64,000 nucleotides of DNA from Symbiodinium natans (GCA_905221605.1 CAJNDS010002763.1:130001-194000); one strand, 5' to 3'. Counted from the stretch's first letter, positions 38,901 through 48,631 are shown. Numbers and translations: made by a program. Notes: a model not told the origin generated them from the sequence alone.

Positions 38901-39342
38901 GATCCCGTACCACGCGGCATTCAAATACATCAACCCGATCCAGCTGCTCAGTTTGATGGACTCGCAGAAGGTGAGCGTCAACAACCTTCTGGTGATGAGG
39001 GATTCGGGGTGCGCTTTACCCAACCAGTACAGCAAGAAGCTGGACAGGTGGTTGAGTGATCAAAAGAAGGACATGAGCATCCTGAAGTTGAAGCCCACAC
39101 AGTATTTGGAGAATCCAAAGGCGTCGGCTTTGTACCTTGCCTATGACCCTTCAGCATCCGCACCTTCGGTTACTTCGTCGGGAGGATCTCGTCATCCTGA
39201 AGCAGACGAGACGGACATGCCGGCACGTGCGAAGGCCCGCATGAGTCAGCCGAAGCCCAAGACTTCTCATCCTGGGACACCTCAAGCTGCTCCCAAAGAT
39301 CCTCGCGGTCATTCGAGAAAGGGATCGGGAAAGAAAGGGTGA
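35848..39342 (+). CDS. Tpt1/KptA-like RNA 2'-phosphotransferase domain protein (1164 aa)
   Basis: The frame takes over after the G7 run; codons before about 35895 overlap the zinc knuckle and are probably not used (left edge TTG). Residues about 285-565 match the Tpt1/KptA fold: LRH (R296-H297) and GGWVMLKDFI in the N-lobe, IRATSGHSS (R440, H445), YHTTAPELLANIVAKGLLPG (Y476-H477), and RPRSPIAVLYVP with R529. The Arg-His-Arg-Arg catalytic set of the family appears kept. Known members transfer an RNA 2'-phosphate to NAD+, and some ADP-ribosylate nucleic-acid ends. A CxxC...CxxC zinc ribbon (about 684-702) follows, then an acidic linker, an unrecognised helical domain (about 830-1090) and a basic Ser/Pro/Lys tail. 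The N-lobe to R440 insertion is longer than in stand-alone enzymes. Confidence 0.7.
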   Translation: MLAATMATTPEIAKQMGGYNALVVNEAFSIIGKSLAKMHKSSSTPPTEIFQRWAEKNLRDAARAPQVPGTASDTPGGDGESVEPGAAASSEDSRGPLPRRRQASISVEDPTVVVIEVDEEPEETATRTLRPKRRPQPRPDLPEPKAAPAPRRWIANNAGNARSFVEIRYHEPKSCLDIIKSIEDVSWVGGQSIYEIGLQSQDATRRLIEQEVGGDVATHPLRSDIDEYPSSNMGYVNIGKLVIGGDLRLLPIKGARFAHRHFSALVPATSSNDNHRNRDYHRRIKSLGYDVQRLLRHRLANRETNYMHNQLPTIPCDTGGWVMLKDFINLENFWQSGRYYARSSARDDNSEYQRRIQMLIDYAYYEYRTNGRIRLQFLGIKIVAPKPGQRASDTPWDGTPGVGATQRAQLEELGGHRLTHDITSGTLRRCDNWVQPWAIRATSGHSSNSNSLVRVNDDRVACHLTTSLVNQIGGGYHTTAPELLANIVAKGLLPGGGASGGRVHSHFGTFPPWDPRNQTVRTRIPGRPRSPIAVLYVPAYELMRYNAVITINGMFLVQRQIPFEAVKHVWICMPSQGRYFEFSEVFKVYSKELSKEMVEGYGDARINPDRDPPKPSVEDLVSTMEGTDAGPHEGERREILQAIEQAGDTVPGNIIKRAFQFLSRTFRRVTTHTTTSDPLILRVCPCCGRHTPASFAICLTCGRVFLSMGRIQHVRANPEPERIDPEVVRQALNQAAAVVNNEVVEIDVEEEPTSEPVQEDALPLRGVQNPAGDAEANSPRESVAEPEAEEIPDEIRDMYRDVEMEAPNQEEVEMDAQNQRAFVLVGDREGDSLDDRNERKARLALECNVNIDTDYAACVDHNFRLYCHLDAFFAYVLVHKWNLFEKIIMTPYKKMKDQFASGMRHDASGTWPIVPIDEDTALPRDLMEDEVRQYASSVENQQFMIERYYANKFVFYVMRGAIQLGYNKESFNLPMIPDEAEDPKAFAEAGQRVHMFMAKIIYQVLNVRLYSYTKPNAEIPYHAAFKYINPIQLLSLMDSQKVSVNNLLVMRDSGCALPNQYSKKLDRWLSDQKKDMSILKLKPTQYLENPKASALYLAYDPSASAPSVTSSGGSRHPEADETDMPARAKARMSQPKPKTSHPGTPQAAPKDPRGHSRKGSGKKG

Positions 39343-39933
39343 ATGATGTACTCGGATCCTCCGGTATGTCATCCCCTGGAATCCATGGTATTCCTGAAAT
39401 CTGGTTGTGGCTCAGCACTTTGCGTTCTCAGTTTTGATTCCTCTTTTCCCTATGGATGCAATAGATGACACGATGGAGTACGTCATTATATCCACCGATG
39501 CTATTTCTCTTTTCGGCCACTGCATAGCAGCAGCGGGGCAATGTGCCAACGCGCCCGCTGGAGGGAAATGTGCGATTCTTCGCAGCTCGTGTGGTAGCCA
39601 AGTGGGTATGGGTCATGCTCTGCTGACTTGGCCGATGCTACTGCTTCTCAGTCATGCATTATGGAGACGCAATGTGATGGATCAGCAATTTGCTGACATG
39701 TTTTCAGGGCCTTTCGCGCCCAGGATTCCGCAACCGTGAGCAGCAAGTCTTTGTACAGACAAAGGATGGGATTGAACGCTTCAGTAGCTGAAAGTCTGTC
39801 TCACATCTATCAATTCGGGCAAATAGAGCAAAACAGTGGAGAACGGCCAGACTTTAAGTCGCTTTTAACTGGGACCATTGTATGTTCGTGACGCAATTTC
39901 GTCTAGCATTTTGCAAATCCCAGCCGTGGGGGG
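39343..39933 (+). other. 3' untranslated region of the element
   Basis: About 590 bp between the last stop and the 3' LTR. It contains a mini-hairpin motif (39351-39364). A 110-codon open stretch (39407-39739) lacks an early ATG and has no recognisable domain, so I do not call a gene. Confidence 0.7.
39926..39933 (+). promoter_or_regulatory. Putative polypurine tract
   Basis: GTGGGGGG directly before the 3' LTR; the G6 run is the only purine tract in the position expected for plus-strand priming. Short for a polypurine tract. Confidence 0.45.
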
Positions 39934-40223
39934 TGTGAATGATCCCCGAACCACAGCACATTTTGGGAACCCCTTTGTGTCGGCTCCGCCGCACATCGGG
40001 GAAACCACCTTAGAACGCCGTGGCCTGTTCACCACATTGGCTCAAGTAATCCCTAGAGTGTAGGTCACCCATAGGTTGGAAGTAAGCGCAATAGCGTAAC
40101 TGGAAACCGCCCGGGTGCACGAGACGGAGACTGAAGGCGAACATCAGTGCAGAAAACAAGTGCGAGACCATTTGGCTGGTGAGGAGCCAAAGCGTAGTGC
40201 AAGCAACTACCCGACCTCACGCA
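39934..40223 (+). repeat. 3' LTR
   Basis: 290 bp direct copy of 8856-9145, TG...CA, no difference seen by eye. Followed by the CGGGA target duplication. Confidence 0.95.
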
Positions 40224-40228
40224 CGGGA
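40224..40228. repeat. Target-site duplication, right copy
   Basis: CGGGA, matching 8851-8855. The pre-insertion site would read ...AAGCTTCGGGATACTG.... Confidence 0.85.
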
Positions 40229-40651
40229 TACTGTACCCTGAAAGCAAGAATCGCTTGCAAACCCTATGAACTCTGAAGCCTTACATGAATCCCTGTCTGC
40301 CTAAACCCTAAAGCCCTCAAAAGCCCTGAATCTCTCCATCCCCCCCTAAAGCCTAAACCCTGAAGCCTGAATCAACCCTAAAGCCTAAACCCCAAACCCT
40401 AAACCCCAAACCCTAAACCCTAAACCCTAAACCCTAAACCCGCAATGCTTAGGTTCGTGCTTTGGTCGGCCATCCGCTTCCGACAGAGGTTTAGGCCGGA
40501 CTGTAGTAGGGCTCTTTAACTCACTGAGAGAGGTTCAGTGACCCTAAACCCTAAACCCTAAACCCTAAACCCTAAACCCTAAACCCTAAACCGTTAAGGG
40601 TCTATAGGGTCTATAGGGTCTAGGTGCCGAAAAGGAATGAGAACGTCGAAC

Positions 40652-40913
40652 CTTCAAGATCTCGGCTGGTTGCTGGAGAGAGAAGTTGATTTCGGGGTTC
40701 CGGATTGTGGGGCAGAAGTCTAACATGTCCGCCAAAATTCCACAAAAGCAATAATCCTTTGCTCCAGGGCAGAAGTTAACTTTCTGAGTGCCTGCATAGG
40801 GACCACAGATGAGAGAGCCGAACGACACATGTAGCCACTTGATTTCGGGGCGTCCTATGCGCAGATACTCAGAGCCATGGTTGGGCGCATCAAGCTTGGA
40901 ATTCGCGCCACTT
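40652..40913 (-). CDS. Exon-like island on minus strand, partial CDS (262 nt)
   Basis: On the minus strand it is entered after GGGAACAG and exits GAAG|GTTCG. The long stop-free frame includes HGSEYLRIGRPEIKWLHVSF, YAGTQKVNFCPGAKDYCFCG and ILADMLDFCPTIRNPEINFS. The largest and most protein-like island outside the retrotransposon. Gene not recognised; the Cys-rich middle hints at an extracellular or metal-binding segment. Confidence 0.5.
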
Positions 40914-41329
40914 CTGTTCCCAAACCCAAAGCCCGGAAACCCCAAAATCCGCAACACAAATCCGCAATACCCCAAGACCGCAATGTTCGGTTTTCGGAAT
41001 GTGACGATCTTCTCCCTGACATTCTGAACCCTCGGTGGCCGACAGTTAAAGTAAGAAGGAGACTCCTACAAGTCAACTAAGACGTCAACTTTTAGGGTTT
41101 AGGGTTTCGAAACGGTTTCGGGTCTTTAGGGTCTAGGTTTGAGGGCTTAGGGCTTAGGCCCCTAAACCCTACACCCTAAACCCTAAACCCTAAACCCTAA
41201 ACCCTGAACCCTGAACCCTGAACCCTAAACCCTAAACCCTAAACCCTGAACCCTGAACCCTAAACCCTAAAACCCTAAACCCTGAACCCTGAACCCTGAA
41301 CCCTGAACCCTGAACTGTGTAGGGTAGGT

Positions 41330-41396
41330 TTGTGTTGTTTCGGGGCCTCCTTCTCGGAAAGGTGGCAGAGGCTGCCGTTCCAGGAGGCCGCCGAGA
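41330..41396 (-). CDS. Exon-like island on minus strand, partial CDS
   Basis: The minus strand reads out of GGTTGCAG into AASWNGSLCHLSEKEAPKQH. Exit border unclear. Lies between CCTGAAC-type and TTTAGGG-type tracts. Confidence 0.3.
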
Positions 41397-41689
41397 CTGC
41401 AACCTGGGGGTTCTTAGGGTTTAGGGTTTTTAGGGTTTTTAGGGTCTTTAGGGTTTTTAGGGTTTAGGGTGTAGGGTTTAGGGTTTAGGGTTTAGGGTTC
41501 ATGGGGGGTTCCCGAAATTAGGGGTACCTTGTTGGGGTAAGGGAGTCCTTAGGGTTTAGGGTGTTTAGGGTTAGGGTGTTTAGGGTGTTTAGGGCTTCTA
41601 GGGTTTTTAGGGTTTTTATGGTTTTAGGGTTTTTAGGGTTTTGGTGTTTTTAGGGTTTAGGGTTTAGGGTTCGGTCGCTCAGAATATTC

Positions 41690-42945
41690 ATGCATCCGCG
41701 AGCTCGTTTCTCGTCACGCCTTTTATAATAGAATGTGAAGAGCATAAGAGAGCACAGTTAATGCACTCACAAGGACTGTAAAGACGCATGAAGTGCATGA
41801 ACTGTGTGAACGAATGAACGAAACCAAAAGAAAGAAGAAAATGTACGGCCTTATTATTATTTTAGTACTGGCGCCCGTAGTGCTCTCGCGGCAGAAAAGA
41901 CTTTTAGATAGCCGCGTGAATAATTCTCTTCGTTCGTTCGTAAAAGCGCGCGTCCTAAAAGTTCTTGCCTTTTCCTTCACTTCGCAACATATAATAGGTG
42001 AGTGAAACGAACCCCCTTTATTATAATACTTCGTGCATACGCGTGGACTATATTACAGGTATGCACAAATAGTATTGTACAGGGCCCCTATTATCTTCTT
42101 TCTTTCGCTAATTCACAGACCACGCGTTCATTTCATTCACTTTATCTGTTCAGATTAGTTGAAAGAAGATAATAGTGTTTAAGGGGCGCATAAAAAGAGA
42201 ATACAACGAGCACCCCAAAGCTACGTTCATAATATTCACATTAAAAGCGCGCGCTATGCATTACATTCATGCTTTGCCTTATAATATTAATATTATTCTC
42301 TTCGCAGTATCCTTAACCATAGAGAATGAAGTGAACACATTAAGTTAGAAGGGAACGAAGTGTACGCATGACATTAGTGTGAGAACGAATGAGCTGGGAA
42401 AATTATCAATTGTATGAACGGCCCGTGAATAATCAAAAGAAAAGGGCCGTTGTAATGTAATATTTATAGGGGCCCATAAACTACTTTTAATAATACAATC
42501 AAGAGCCCCTTAACATATACTTAAATTTACTACTTTATTATCTTTTTTGCCGGCCAAAAGACGTCCTTTGTAATGTGCCCGCGTGTATTTCGTTCATTTC
42601 ATGTTAAATTTCACGCGGTCGCTTATTTCATGTGTAAATTTAACGTTAAGTTCTCTTGATAGTTTTTTAGGGCAGCAGAATGTTAACACTCATGTTGCCT
42701 CTGGAGCCCGCAGTTCAGCAACGCACTGCTGGTAGAGATATTTCCAGGAGTCTAATTACTTTGGCAACACCTTTCAGGAACAGATGTTTTCAGGAGCACA
42801 TGTTTTCAGGAACACATGTTTTCAGGAATAGATTTCGGGAGCGCTTAATTTTAGGAACAGATTGCAGGAAGACACACAAAAAGCATGCATGTGGGCCAAA
42901 TCCGGAAGAGCAAGATAGAAGCCCATCCGTTTTCATAAGCCTTTG
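41690..42945. other. AT-rich block of different composition
   Basis: About 1.25 kb clearly richer in A/T than its neighbours and free of heptamer repeats. It contains GAACGAATGA- and TTATAATA-type motifs, several inverted pairs (for example CCCCTATTATCTTCTTTC near 42087 with GAAAGAAGATAATAG near 42159) and, at 42766-42870, a degenerate tandem TTTTCAGGAACACATG-type repeat. Only short open frames with no recognised product (41793-42005 plus, 41723-41980 minus). Could be organelle-derived or an old mobile element. Confidence 0.6.
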
Positions 42946-43063
42946 CACCCTAAACCCTAAACCCTAAACCCTAAACCCTAAACCCTAAACCCTAAACCCT
43001 AAAACCCTAAACCCTAAACCCTAAAAGCGCCACGCAGTTGACAGCAGGTAGCCTTCATCGCAG

Positions 43064-43132
43064 AGGAGTCTCTGGACCAGCAGAAGGACCCACCACGCCA
43101 CGACAGGGACGAAGGGCCGGCTGTACACTAAG
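43064..43132 (+). CDS. Exon-like island, partial CDS
   Basis: CATCGCAG precedes and GTTTAGGG follows; the frame GVSGPAEGPTTPRQGRRAGC is open to the border. CCCTAAA tract on the left, TTTAGGG on the right. Confidence 0.3.
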
Positions 43133-43317
43133 GTTTAGGGTTTAGGGTTTAGGGTTTAGGGTTTAGGGTTTAGGGTTTAGGGTTTAGGGTTTAGGGTTTA
43201 GGGTTCAGGGTTTAGGGTTTAGGGTTTAGGGTTTAGTAGGCCCTAAACCCTTGAACCCTAAGCCATAAACCCTGAACCCTAAACCCCTAGCAACAATCCT
43301 CGCAACGATGATGTCAG

Positions 43318-43364
43318 GACGAAGGAGAGCTGCCACTTGGCATGTTGCAGAGGTTCGTGGGCAT
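43318..43364 (+). CDS. Exon-like island with consensus GTAAGT donor
   Basis: ATGTCAG precedes; the frame DEGELPLGMLQRFVG runs into GTAAGT, the textbook 5' splice consensus. Only 47 nt, but both borders are good. Confidence 0.4.
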
Positions 43365-44512
43365 GTAAGTGGGGCGCGCTTCTCTGGACGTTTTCTTCTT
43401 AAGGCGGTTTAGGCGGTTTAGGGTTTAGGGAGGGCCACCCTGAGTCCAAAACGAGTGCTGTCACGTCAGCTGGCTCATTGCAGTCCGTGCCCTGACCGGT
43501 GTGGACTCCACCCTAAGCATAACGGTTTAGGGTTTTGGGTTTCGGGTTAGGGTTTAGGGTTCGGACCTATAATAGCCGAAGCTGAACGCCGCCCCCCCCC
43601 CCCCCCTCAAAAAAAAAAAACACATTAAACTAACAACAACGAAACCATGAAGCAAATGCTTGCCGCGAAACCCGAAACCCGCGCAAATCTTGTAAACCCC
43701 ATAAACCCTTAGCCCTCATAAACCCTAAGCCCTAGCCCTAAACCCTAAACCCTAAACCCTGATAAGCCCTCTGAAGAGAGACCCTCCAGCCCGAACGCCC
43801 TGCATGGCGTCGTCCTTGGGGCACTGTCTTCGGTTTCGGCACCTTGCCAGAGGCCGCTTAAGCTGCACTTGGCGGGACGGGGGAGGTTTAGGGTTCGGGG
43901 TTTAGGGTTTAGGGTCTAGGGTAAGCTTTAGGGTTCGGGGGTTTAGGGTTTGGGGTTTAAGGGACCCCCAAAAAGGGTACCCCTGGCCCCTAGTTTGGGA
44001 AACCCCCAGGTATACACACAGGGTTTAGGGCTCGGGGTTCAGGGTTTGGGGCGGGACGGGGTGCCATTTCGGGTTTAGTTCAGAGCCAGGGTTCAAGGGT
44101 TCAGGGTCTGGGGACGGTTCTCCAAGGTTTTCCGGACACCCTAAACATAAGGCTCCCTCCGTACCAGCATCGGAAACCTCCCAGAAGGGCACAATAGTAG
44201 CGTAACTTAAGGGTTTAGGGTTTAGGGTTTAGAGTTTGCGCTGCAAGTCTTGGAGTTTGGATCATAGGGGGACTTCGGGGCACGCAGGGCTCCGGGGTTT
44301 CGGATCTGCTTCGGGATGAGGGTGGGGTTTAGGGTTTGCGGTTTAGGGTTTGGGGTTTGGGGTTAAGGGTTTGGGGTTTGGGGCGGTTTAGGCCTGAGAG
44401 TGCGGAGGGCAAGGGTTTTGGCAAGATCCGCCAGACGCTAGACCCTAAACCCTAAACCCTGAAACCTGAAACCCTAAACCCTAAACCCTAAACCCTAAAC
44501 CCTAACCCCAAA

Positions 44513-44609
44513 GTGGTTGAGGCCACCGTCAGCTCTGCGCCTGCGCAGCCCACAGCGCCCGGGTGCGTCGCGTGTACGGCAGCCGCGGCGACCACCTCGC
44601 TGCAATCTG
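44513..44609 (+). CDS. Exon-like island, partial CDS
   Basis: Open Ala/Thr-rich frame VVEATVSSAPAQPTAPGCVA... between CCCTAAA and TTTAGGG tracts. The right border may be CTG|GGTTTG. A further small island at 44951-45017 (after CTGGCAG) reads DGDLQMIPEPKLLDRDQN. Confidence 0.3.
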
Positions 44610-45179
44610 GGTTTGCGGTGTAGGGTTTAGGGTCTTCAAGGGGTTTCGGGTTTGGGGTTGAGGGTTCCGAGTTTAGGGTTTAGGGCAAGTTGAAACAGGA
44701 TTCGGGGCTGCACTGTGATTTGTTTTTGGGAGGGGCTGTTGGGGTAGGCTTAGGGTTCTCAAGGGTTCAGGGTTTAGGGTTCAGGGTTTGGTTTTAGGGC
44801 AAGTGGAATAAGGGTTCGGGGTAGGTTAAGGGTTTAGGGAGGAGAGCGAAGGGCTGCAGGGTTTAGTGCATAGGGCTTAGGGTTTAGCTCCGACACCAGC
44901 TGCATAACCCTAAACCCGAAACCCTAAACCCTAAACCCCCCTCCTGGCAGAGATGGCGACCTGCAAATGATCCCGGAACCTAAGCTCCTAGACAGGGACC
45001 AGAATTGAGACAGCTGACCCGTAGGTCACTCTGGGCCTAAGCCCTAGAAACTCAGCCCGTAGGGTTTAGGGTTTAGGCTTCATGGTTCGAGGTTTAAACC
45101 CTAAACCCAAAACCCCAGACCTAAACCCTAAGCCCCAAACCCCAAACCCTAAACCCTAAACCCGTTTAGGCCCAAACAA

Positions 45180-45277
45180 ATGCTGGAATCCAAGGATGCT
45201 CTGCCCAACTTCTCCCTGCCGCTGGATAAAGCCCAAGAGTGGCCGGGGGACTGCTTCCTGCGGATGTTCAGCTTCGG
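45180..45277 (+). CDS. Exon-like island, partial CDS starting at ATG
   Basis: ATG at 45180 opens MLESKDALPNFSLPLDKAQE..., stop-free to GTTTAGGG. Could be a first exon; no gene recognised. Confidence 0.35.
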
Positions 45278-45644
45278 GTTTAGGGTTAAGGGTTGAGGGT
45301 TTAGGGTTTAGGGCTTAGAGTTTGGAGTTTAGGGTTTAGGGTTTAGGGGTTAGGGTTTGGGGTTCTTGGTTTCGGGGTCCCAAAGCCTCCAAGTCTAAAC
45401 CTGTAAGCCCCACACCCTAAACTCCACATCTCAACATGGAGCCCATGGAACCCTTGCATGTTTCTCATTGGTTTGTGAACGTGCCCCTGAACCCTAAACC
45501 CTAAACCCTGAACCCTAAACCCTAAACCCTGAACCCTAAACCCTGAACCAGGAGTATCCATTACAGCTCAGTCGCCACGCGCCGCTCGGAGGGCAATCGA
45601 AGATCACATGAATAGGATAGAAACACACTGCATTCTTTGCTTTG

Positions 45645-45749
45645 GACCGGGAGTAGGCCCTTTTTCCCTTTTTTTAGGGTTGGGGTTCCCTTATAATGCC
45701 CTTAAAACCAAAAAGGGTACCCTTTTAATTCCTAGGCTACTCCCGGGTC
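45645..45749. mobile_element. MITE-like inverted-repeat element, family C
   Basis: GACCGGGAGTAGGCC at the left pairs with GGCTACTCCCGGGTC at the right. The interior shares GGTTCCCTTA and AAAGGGTACCC with the copy at 61232-61335. Non-coding, about 105 bp. Confidence 0.6.
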
Positions 45750-46145
45750 TAGTTGCATAAAAAGATGCTATTGGTGAGTTCACGAAGCCACAGAGCACAG
45801 CAATGCACCCGTCTGAGGCTGTGGTGTCCTAAGCCGGCTAAAGCCCGTATCCCCAAAAATCTGAGAGCCCAAAGACAGACCATGAACCTTCCAATCGTTC
45901 CAAATAACCCCTCAGTAACCCCAAACCCCTAAATGACCCCCTAAACAGCGCCTACTCCCCAATAACCCCAAAAACCCCCAAACCCCTCAACAACCGCTGA
46001 ACCCCCTAAACCCCAAGACCCCCTCAACACCCCCTAACACACCTAACCCCAAAACCCCCAAACCACTGAACAACCCCTAAGCCCCTAAGCAACCCCTAAC
46101 CCCCCCTATAAACTCCTAAAGCATAAACCCCTAAACCCCAAGTGA

Positions 46146-46244
46146 GTTTGGAAGCCCCTTATACGAACAGTCCTTAAGAGGGATTACAGTACCCCCTACC
46201 ATAATCCTCATTTAAGGACGGTTAGTATAAGGGAACATCCCAAC
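46146..46244. mobile_element. MITE-like inverted-repeat element, family D
   Basis: The left GTTTGGAAGCCCCTTATAC pairs imperfectly with the right GTATAAGGGAACATCCCAAC. Right ends GGAACATCCCAA recur at 57055-57067 and 59498-59510. Non-coding. Confidence 0.5.
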
Positions 46245-46628
46245 CTAAACCCCAAACCCCAAACCCTAAACCCTAAACCCCAAGCCCTAAACCCCAAACC
46301 CTAAACCCTGGACCCTAAACCCCAAGCCCTAAGCCCTAAACCCCAAACCCTAAACCCTAAACCCTAAGCCCCAAGTGAAGCGAAAGCTCTGGCAGGTTTG
46401 GGATCGACCTCCAGGTCTCCCCCTCACAGTTTCGGCAGCAGATGTTCGATGCAGAGCCTCCCACGCAAGAAGCTAGGGTTTAGGGTTTGGGTTTTAGGGT
46501 TTAGGGTTTAGGGTTTAGGGTTTAGGGTTTCGGGTTTAGGGTTTAGGGTTTAGGGTGCCTTTTTTTGGGGTGTTGGGGGGGGGGTGTTTAGTTGCTTTTC
46601 GTTTGTTGTTCTGCTTTTTTCCTTGTTT

Positions 46629-46669
46629 TTTTATTATTCTTTTTTTTTTTTGGGGGGGGGGGGGGGGGT
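46629..46669. repeat. T-run/G-run junction
   Basis: A long T tract runs directly into a long G tract. Similar junctions (or the complementary C-run/A-run) occur at 6738-6770, 43591-43620 and 52297-52350. Confidence 0.9.
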
Positions 46670-47227
46670 AGGTGGCGTGAGGGGAGTTAACCCTAAACCC
46701 CCACATCGTCTACAGAGGAGTGAGTGACTCTGTGATTGTGTGCTTTGAGATCCGGTGAGGTTTTGGGGGGTTTAGGGTTTTGGGTTAAGGGGATTTAGGG
46801 TTTAGGGTTTAGGCTTTAGGGTTTAGGGTTTAGGGGGTGGGGGGGGTTTGGGGTTTAGGGTTCAGGGTTAGCTGTTGAGATTGGGAGTGCTGGGTTTTGG
46901 GAGGCTGAAAAAGGTTCTGCGAGGCCGGCCTCGCACGCCCCACTAGCATCCTGATCCCTGAGTTGTGGGCTCAGAGGAGGGAACCAGAGGGAACCCTTAA
47001 GGGTTTAGGGTTTAGGGTTTAGGGTTTAGGTTTAGGGTTTAGGGTTTAGGGTTTAGGGTTTAGGGTTTAGGGTTTAGGGTTTAGGCTTACTGCCCTCTTT
47101 AACCAAACAGATTGTAAGGGTCTTTAGCCCTATCCAAACCCTACAGGCCCTACAAAATTGGACCTGTTATTGGAAACCCAAAGGTTTCTTGTTACAGTGC
47201 CCTGTTCCTACAAGGGGTATCCCCCAA

Positions 47228-47419
47228 AAAAGGTGTAGAATAGGTAAGCCTCGAGGTAGAGTAAGACGTTTGCCAGGTGGAGGAGCATCTCACGTCCAGG
47301 CCACATGGCCGGGAGGATCACGCCGAGTGGCTGAGGAGCTCGGCTTGAAAGGAATGCTGTTAAGGCTTCATCCCTTCTCTTAGAATAGTCATATCTCGGG
47401 TCCTCATAGGTATACTTCA
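47228..47419 (-). CDS. Exon-like island on minus strand, partial CDS
   Basis: The minus strand opens MKYTYEDPRYDYSKRRDEAL and continues through PLGVILPAMWPGREMLLHLA with balanced, protein-like composition for about 64 codons. No family recognised; borders uncertain. Confidence 0.45.
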
Positions 47420-47904
47420 TAGTACGTACACATATATATATATATATACATATGTGTATATGTATATGTATGAGGTACGTATCCTATTCGTCCCAAAACC
47501 CTTTCCCCAAAAGAGTATAGTTGCCAGAGTAAAGGTGACTTCAGGATGGTATGTCGGGAGTTTACATCTCCGGTCCCAGGGTTCTGGGTTAGGGTTTAGG
47601 GTTTAGGGTTTAGGGGTTTAGGGGTTTAGAGGTTTAGGGGTTTAGAGGTTTAGGGGTTTAGGGGTTTAGGGTTTAGGGTTTAGGGTTTGGGGGTTTAGGG
47701 TTTAGGGTTTAGGGTTTAGGGTTCAGGGGTTCTGGGGTTCTGTGTTCCCGTTTAGGGCTTAACTTACGGCTTACGGCAAGGGAAGGGCTTCTTCTGTGGG
47801 GATGTGGGGTCCAGGCTTTACAGCCTATGCCTAGGCCTTCAACTCTCAAACCCGACACGGTGCGTCTTTGAAGTTCAATTTCTGGTCTCCCCCCTTCCCT
47901 GCAG

Positions 47905-47950
47905 ACAGCCTGTTGACCCGGCTCGCTAGTTTCTGTATGCCGAAAACCCC
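47905..47950 (+). CDS. Exon-like island, partial CDS
   Basis: Preceded by a pyrimidine-rich stretch ending CCTGCAG, a strong acceptor; reads SLLTRLASFCMPKTP up to GTACCC. Short. Confidence 0.35.
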
Positions 47951-48070
47951 GTACCCTTAATCCCTACGTACTTGTACGCCCTAAACCCTGGCCCTAAACA
48001 CCCCAAAGCCCCCCAAGAAACCTAAACCCCACAAACCGTAGGACCCTCGGCCTGTTTTCAAGTCCTACAG

Positions 48071-48631
48071 TCTGGAAACTTTCGGAAACTCTGGCCTCTA
48101 GTCACTGCTGACCAAAGTCAACTTCCCGCGCGCGAGGGCCGTATGTGAGGGGCCAGCATGGGGGCAGAAAGTCCGCAATATGGTATTTCTCAAGTTTCAA
48201 ATTCGTTTCCATAGTTTCAAATTAGTTTCCAATCAGTTTCAAATTAGTTTCAAAATCCAGTTGCAAAATCGCTGTTAAGGGGGAATTGCAGTTTTTGTCC
48301 GCGCTTTTTGAAAACCAGGAACCTCTGAGATTCCTTCATTTTTTGAATTGCGCGTAGAAAAATGCAGTTTCCCCTTAACAGCGATTTTGCAACTGGATTT
48401 TGAAACTATTTTGAAACTAATTTGAAACTACTGAAACGAATTTGAAACTTGAAAAACGCGGCATTTCTGCTCTTTGGCGCTTGGCCACAACCGAGCAAGA
48501 GGAGAGCTTCGGCTTGCTGCGAAAAGTACATCTCCGACATTCTTCCGAAAAGCCATTGCAGCAACAGCGTTTGCCAAGGCAGCCACGCAGTCACAAGTCA
48601 GAAAATAATCTTGTCCCCAGTTTCCAGACTG
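48071..48631. repeat. 561-bp tandem unit, copy 1 (contains long hairpin)
   Basis: Repeats next door at 48632-49192. Within the unit, about 48190-48290 (TTTCAAATTCGTTTCC ... GCTGTTAAGGGGGAATTGCAG) is the inverted partner of about 48363-48452, so roughly 90-bp arms can fold around a 70-bp loop. A right-hand segment (48450-48630) is open on both strands but unrecognised. Confidence 0.9.

Larger units (their letters stand above)
8856..40223 (+). mobile_element. Giant Ty1/copia-type LTR retrotransposon (assembly-expanded)
   Basis: Bounded by two direct 290-bp LTRs and a 5-bp target duplication. The integrase-before-reverse-transcriptase order and RT/RNase H motifs place it in the Ty1/copia group. 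It spans 31,368 bp here, but 11,346 bp is a repeated contig overlap plus the gap, so the collapsed element is about 20.0 kb, several times larger than ordinary copia elements. The extra length is about 12 kb of open sequence after RNase H carrying methyltransferase-like, zinc-binding and Tpt1/KptA-like domains. LTRs that look identical imply recent insertion, yet the frame is interrupted by a TAA and five frame changes. Confidence 0.95.

Noticed and set aside
39407-39739. 110-codon ORF before the 3' LTR
   Set aside because: No early ATG, no domain and a position in the 3' untranslated region.
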